Assembly: GCA_029240815.1 (NCBI GenBank)
Contig: JARDZO010000063.1
Location: 1 to 21,543, forward strand
Source of the DNA: Brevibacillus sp.
Lineage (GTDB): Bacteria; Bacillota; Bacilli; Brevibacillales; Brevibacillaceae
Direction of reading: 5' to 3'
Length of the DNA: 21,543 nt
Below the pieces are notes generated by a model. It worked only from the letters and a program-made list of their open reading frames with translations, had not been told where the DNA came from and ran no database searches. Positions 21,334-21,543 of this stretch are shown here, piece after piece. Made by a program: the position numbers and the translations under genes. Positions within the stretch are counted from its first letter, which is position 1, and every line of letters starts with the position of its first letter.

Positions 21334-21533
21334 GAGGAAAAAAGGGAAAACACTACAGCGATAGGGACACTGCTTAGAGTATTGACTGTCCAGCTCCATT
21401 CCAAAAGTGGAACGGCGTCCAAAGTAGCCGGCTCGCGGGAGCTTCTCAGAGGTGGACGCTCAGGCGTGTTCCCCTTTTTCCACTCCGCTTGGGCTGTGTC
21501 CCAAACGCCTCCGCTTTTTTCCCTTTTTTCCTC
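21334..21533 (+). ncRNA. Candidate structured RNA, copy B
   Basis: A second element of the same family as 19727-19971. Helices, outside in: a perfect 17-bp purine/pyrimidine stem 21334-21350 with 21517-21533; GGGACAC (21364-21370) with GTGTCCC (21496-21502); AGTGGAA (21406-21412) with TTCCACT (21478-21484), which competes with a local hairpin TTCCA-AAAG-TGGAA; GCGTCCA (21415-21421) with TGGACGC (21453-21459); and GCTC/GAGC at the tip. It shares short sequences in matching places with copy A, but its stems have different sequences. T-rich tracts follow on the plus strand, though the outer stem makes the minus strand similar, so strand is uncertain. It lies about 125 bp upstream of the importer promoter and may continue past the window edge. 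Confidence 0.45.
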
Positions 21534-21543
21534 GGCCATCCTT

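Noticed and set aside
19727..21533. Composite transposon carrying the binding-protein gene
   Set aside because: No transposase, no matching terminal repeats between copies, and no visible target-site duplication; the copies differ too much.
21246..21539. Open frame of 97 codons on the minus strand at the right edge
   Set aside because: It lies across the folded element, has no ribosome binding site or recognisable domain, and its open state follows from the repeat sequence.

Overview
The window looks like chromosome from a spore-forming Firmicute of the Paenibacillaceae, most like Brevibacillus. This rests on strong AGGAGG-type ribosome binding sites, about 50% GC, lipoprotein binding proteins, an orphan soluble sporulation-type kinase, and YezD and DUF2325 proteins. 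The genus is an inference from family resemblance. Apart from the truncated first gene and one small membrane protein, every gene is on the minus strand. I see no rRNA, tRNA, transposase or CRISPR array.

Layout by coordinate. 1-960: 3' part of a WecA/TagO/MraY-type sugar-phosphate transferase, with a terminator shared with the facing exonuclease gene. 964-1701: DEDDh exonuclease with a C-terminal zinc ribbon. 1811-6314: a four-gene operon read leftwards, RidA-like protein, YheO-type PAS/HTH regulator, M19 dipeptidase and CocE/X-Pro-type hydrolase, ending in a terminator. 6424-7627: soluble orphan histidine kinase. 7798-11881: oligopeptide-binding lipoprotein followed by two serine hydrolases of the beta-lactamase fold, with a CodY-box-like site upstream. 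12039-12737: yezD and a DUF2325 gene behind a very good sigma-A promoter. 12784-14019: a TetR repressor diverging from a DoxX-like membrane protein over two matching operators.

14043-21533 is one catabolic-looking block. It holds a NitT/TauT/Ssu-type ABC importer (lipoprotein, ATPase, two permeases), a cupin, an alpha/beta hydrolase, an aspartate-dehydrogenase-like enzyme and an IclR regulator. Two near-consensus sigma-A promoters, one before the binding protein and one before the cupin, are each followed by the same 25-bp motif (22/25 identical). That ties importer and enzymes into one regulon, most simply controlled by the local IclR protein. The substrate cannot be read from the sequence.

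The least explained feature is a pair of long folded elements of about 200-245 nt at 19727-19971 and 21334-21533, on either side of the binding-protein gene. They share short sequences in corresponding places, while their helices have different sequences but still pair. This is the signature of a structured RNA family that I cannot match to a known class, and it is the best candidate here for something undescribed.
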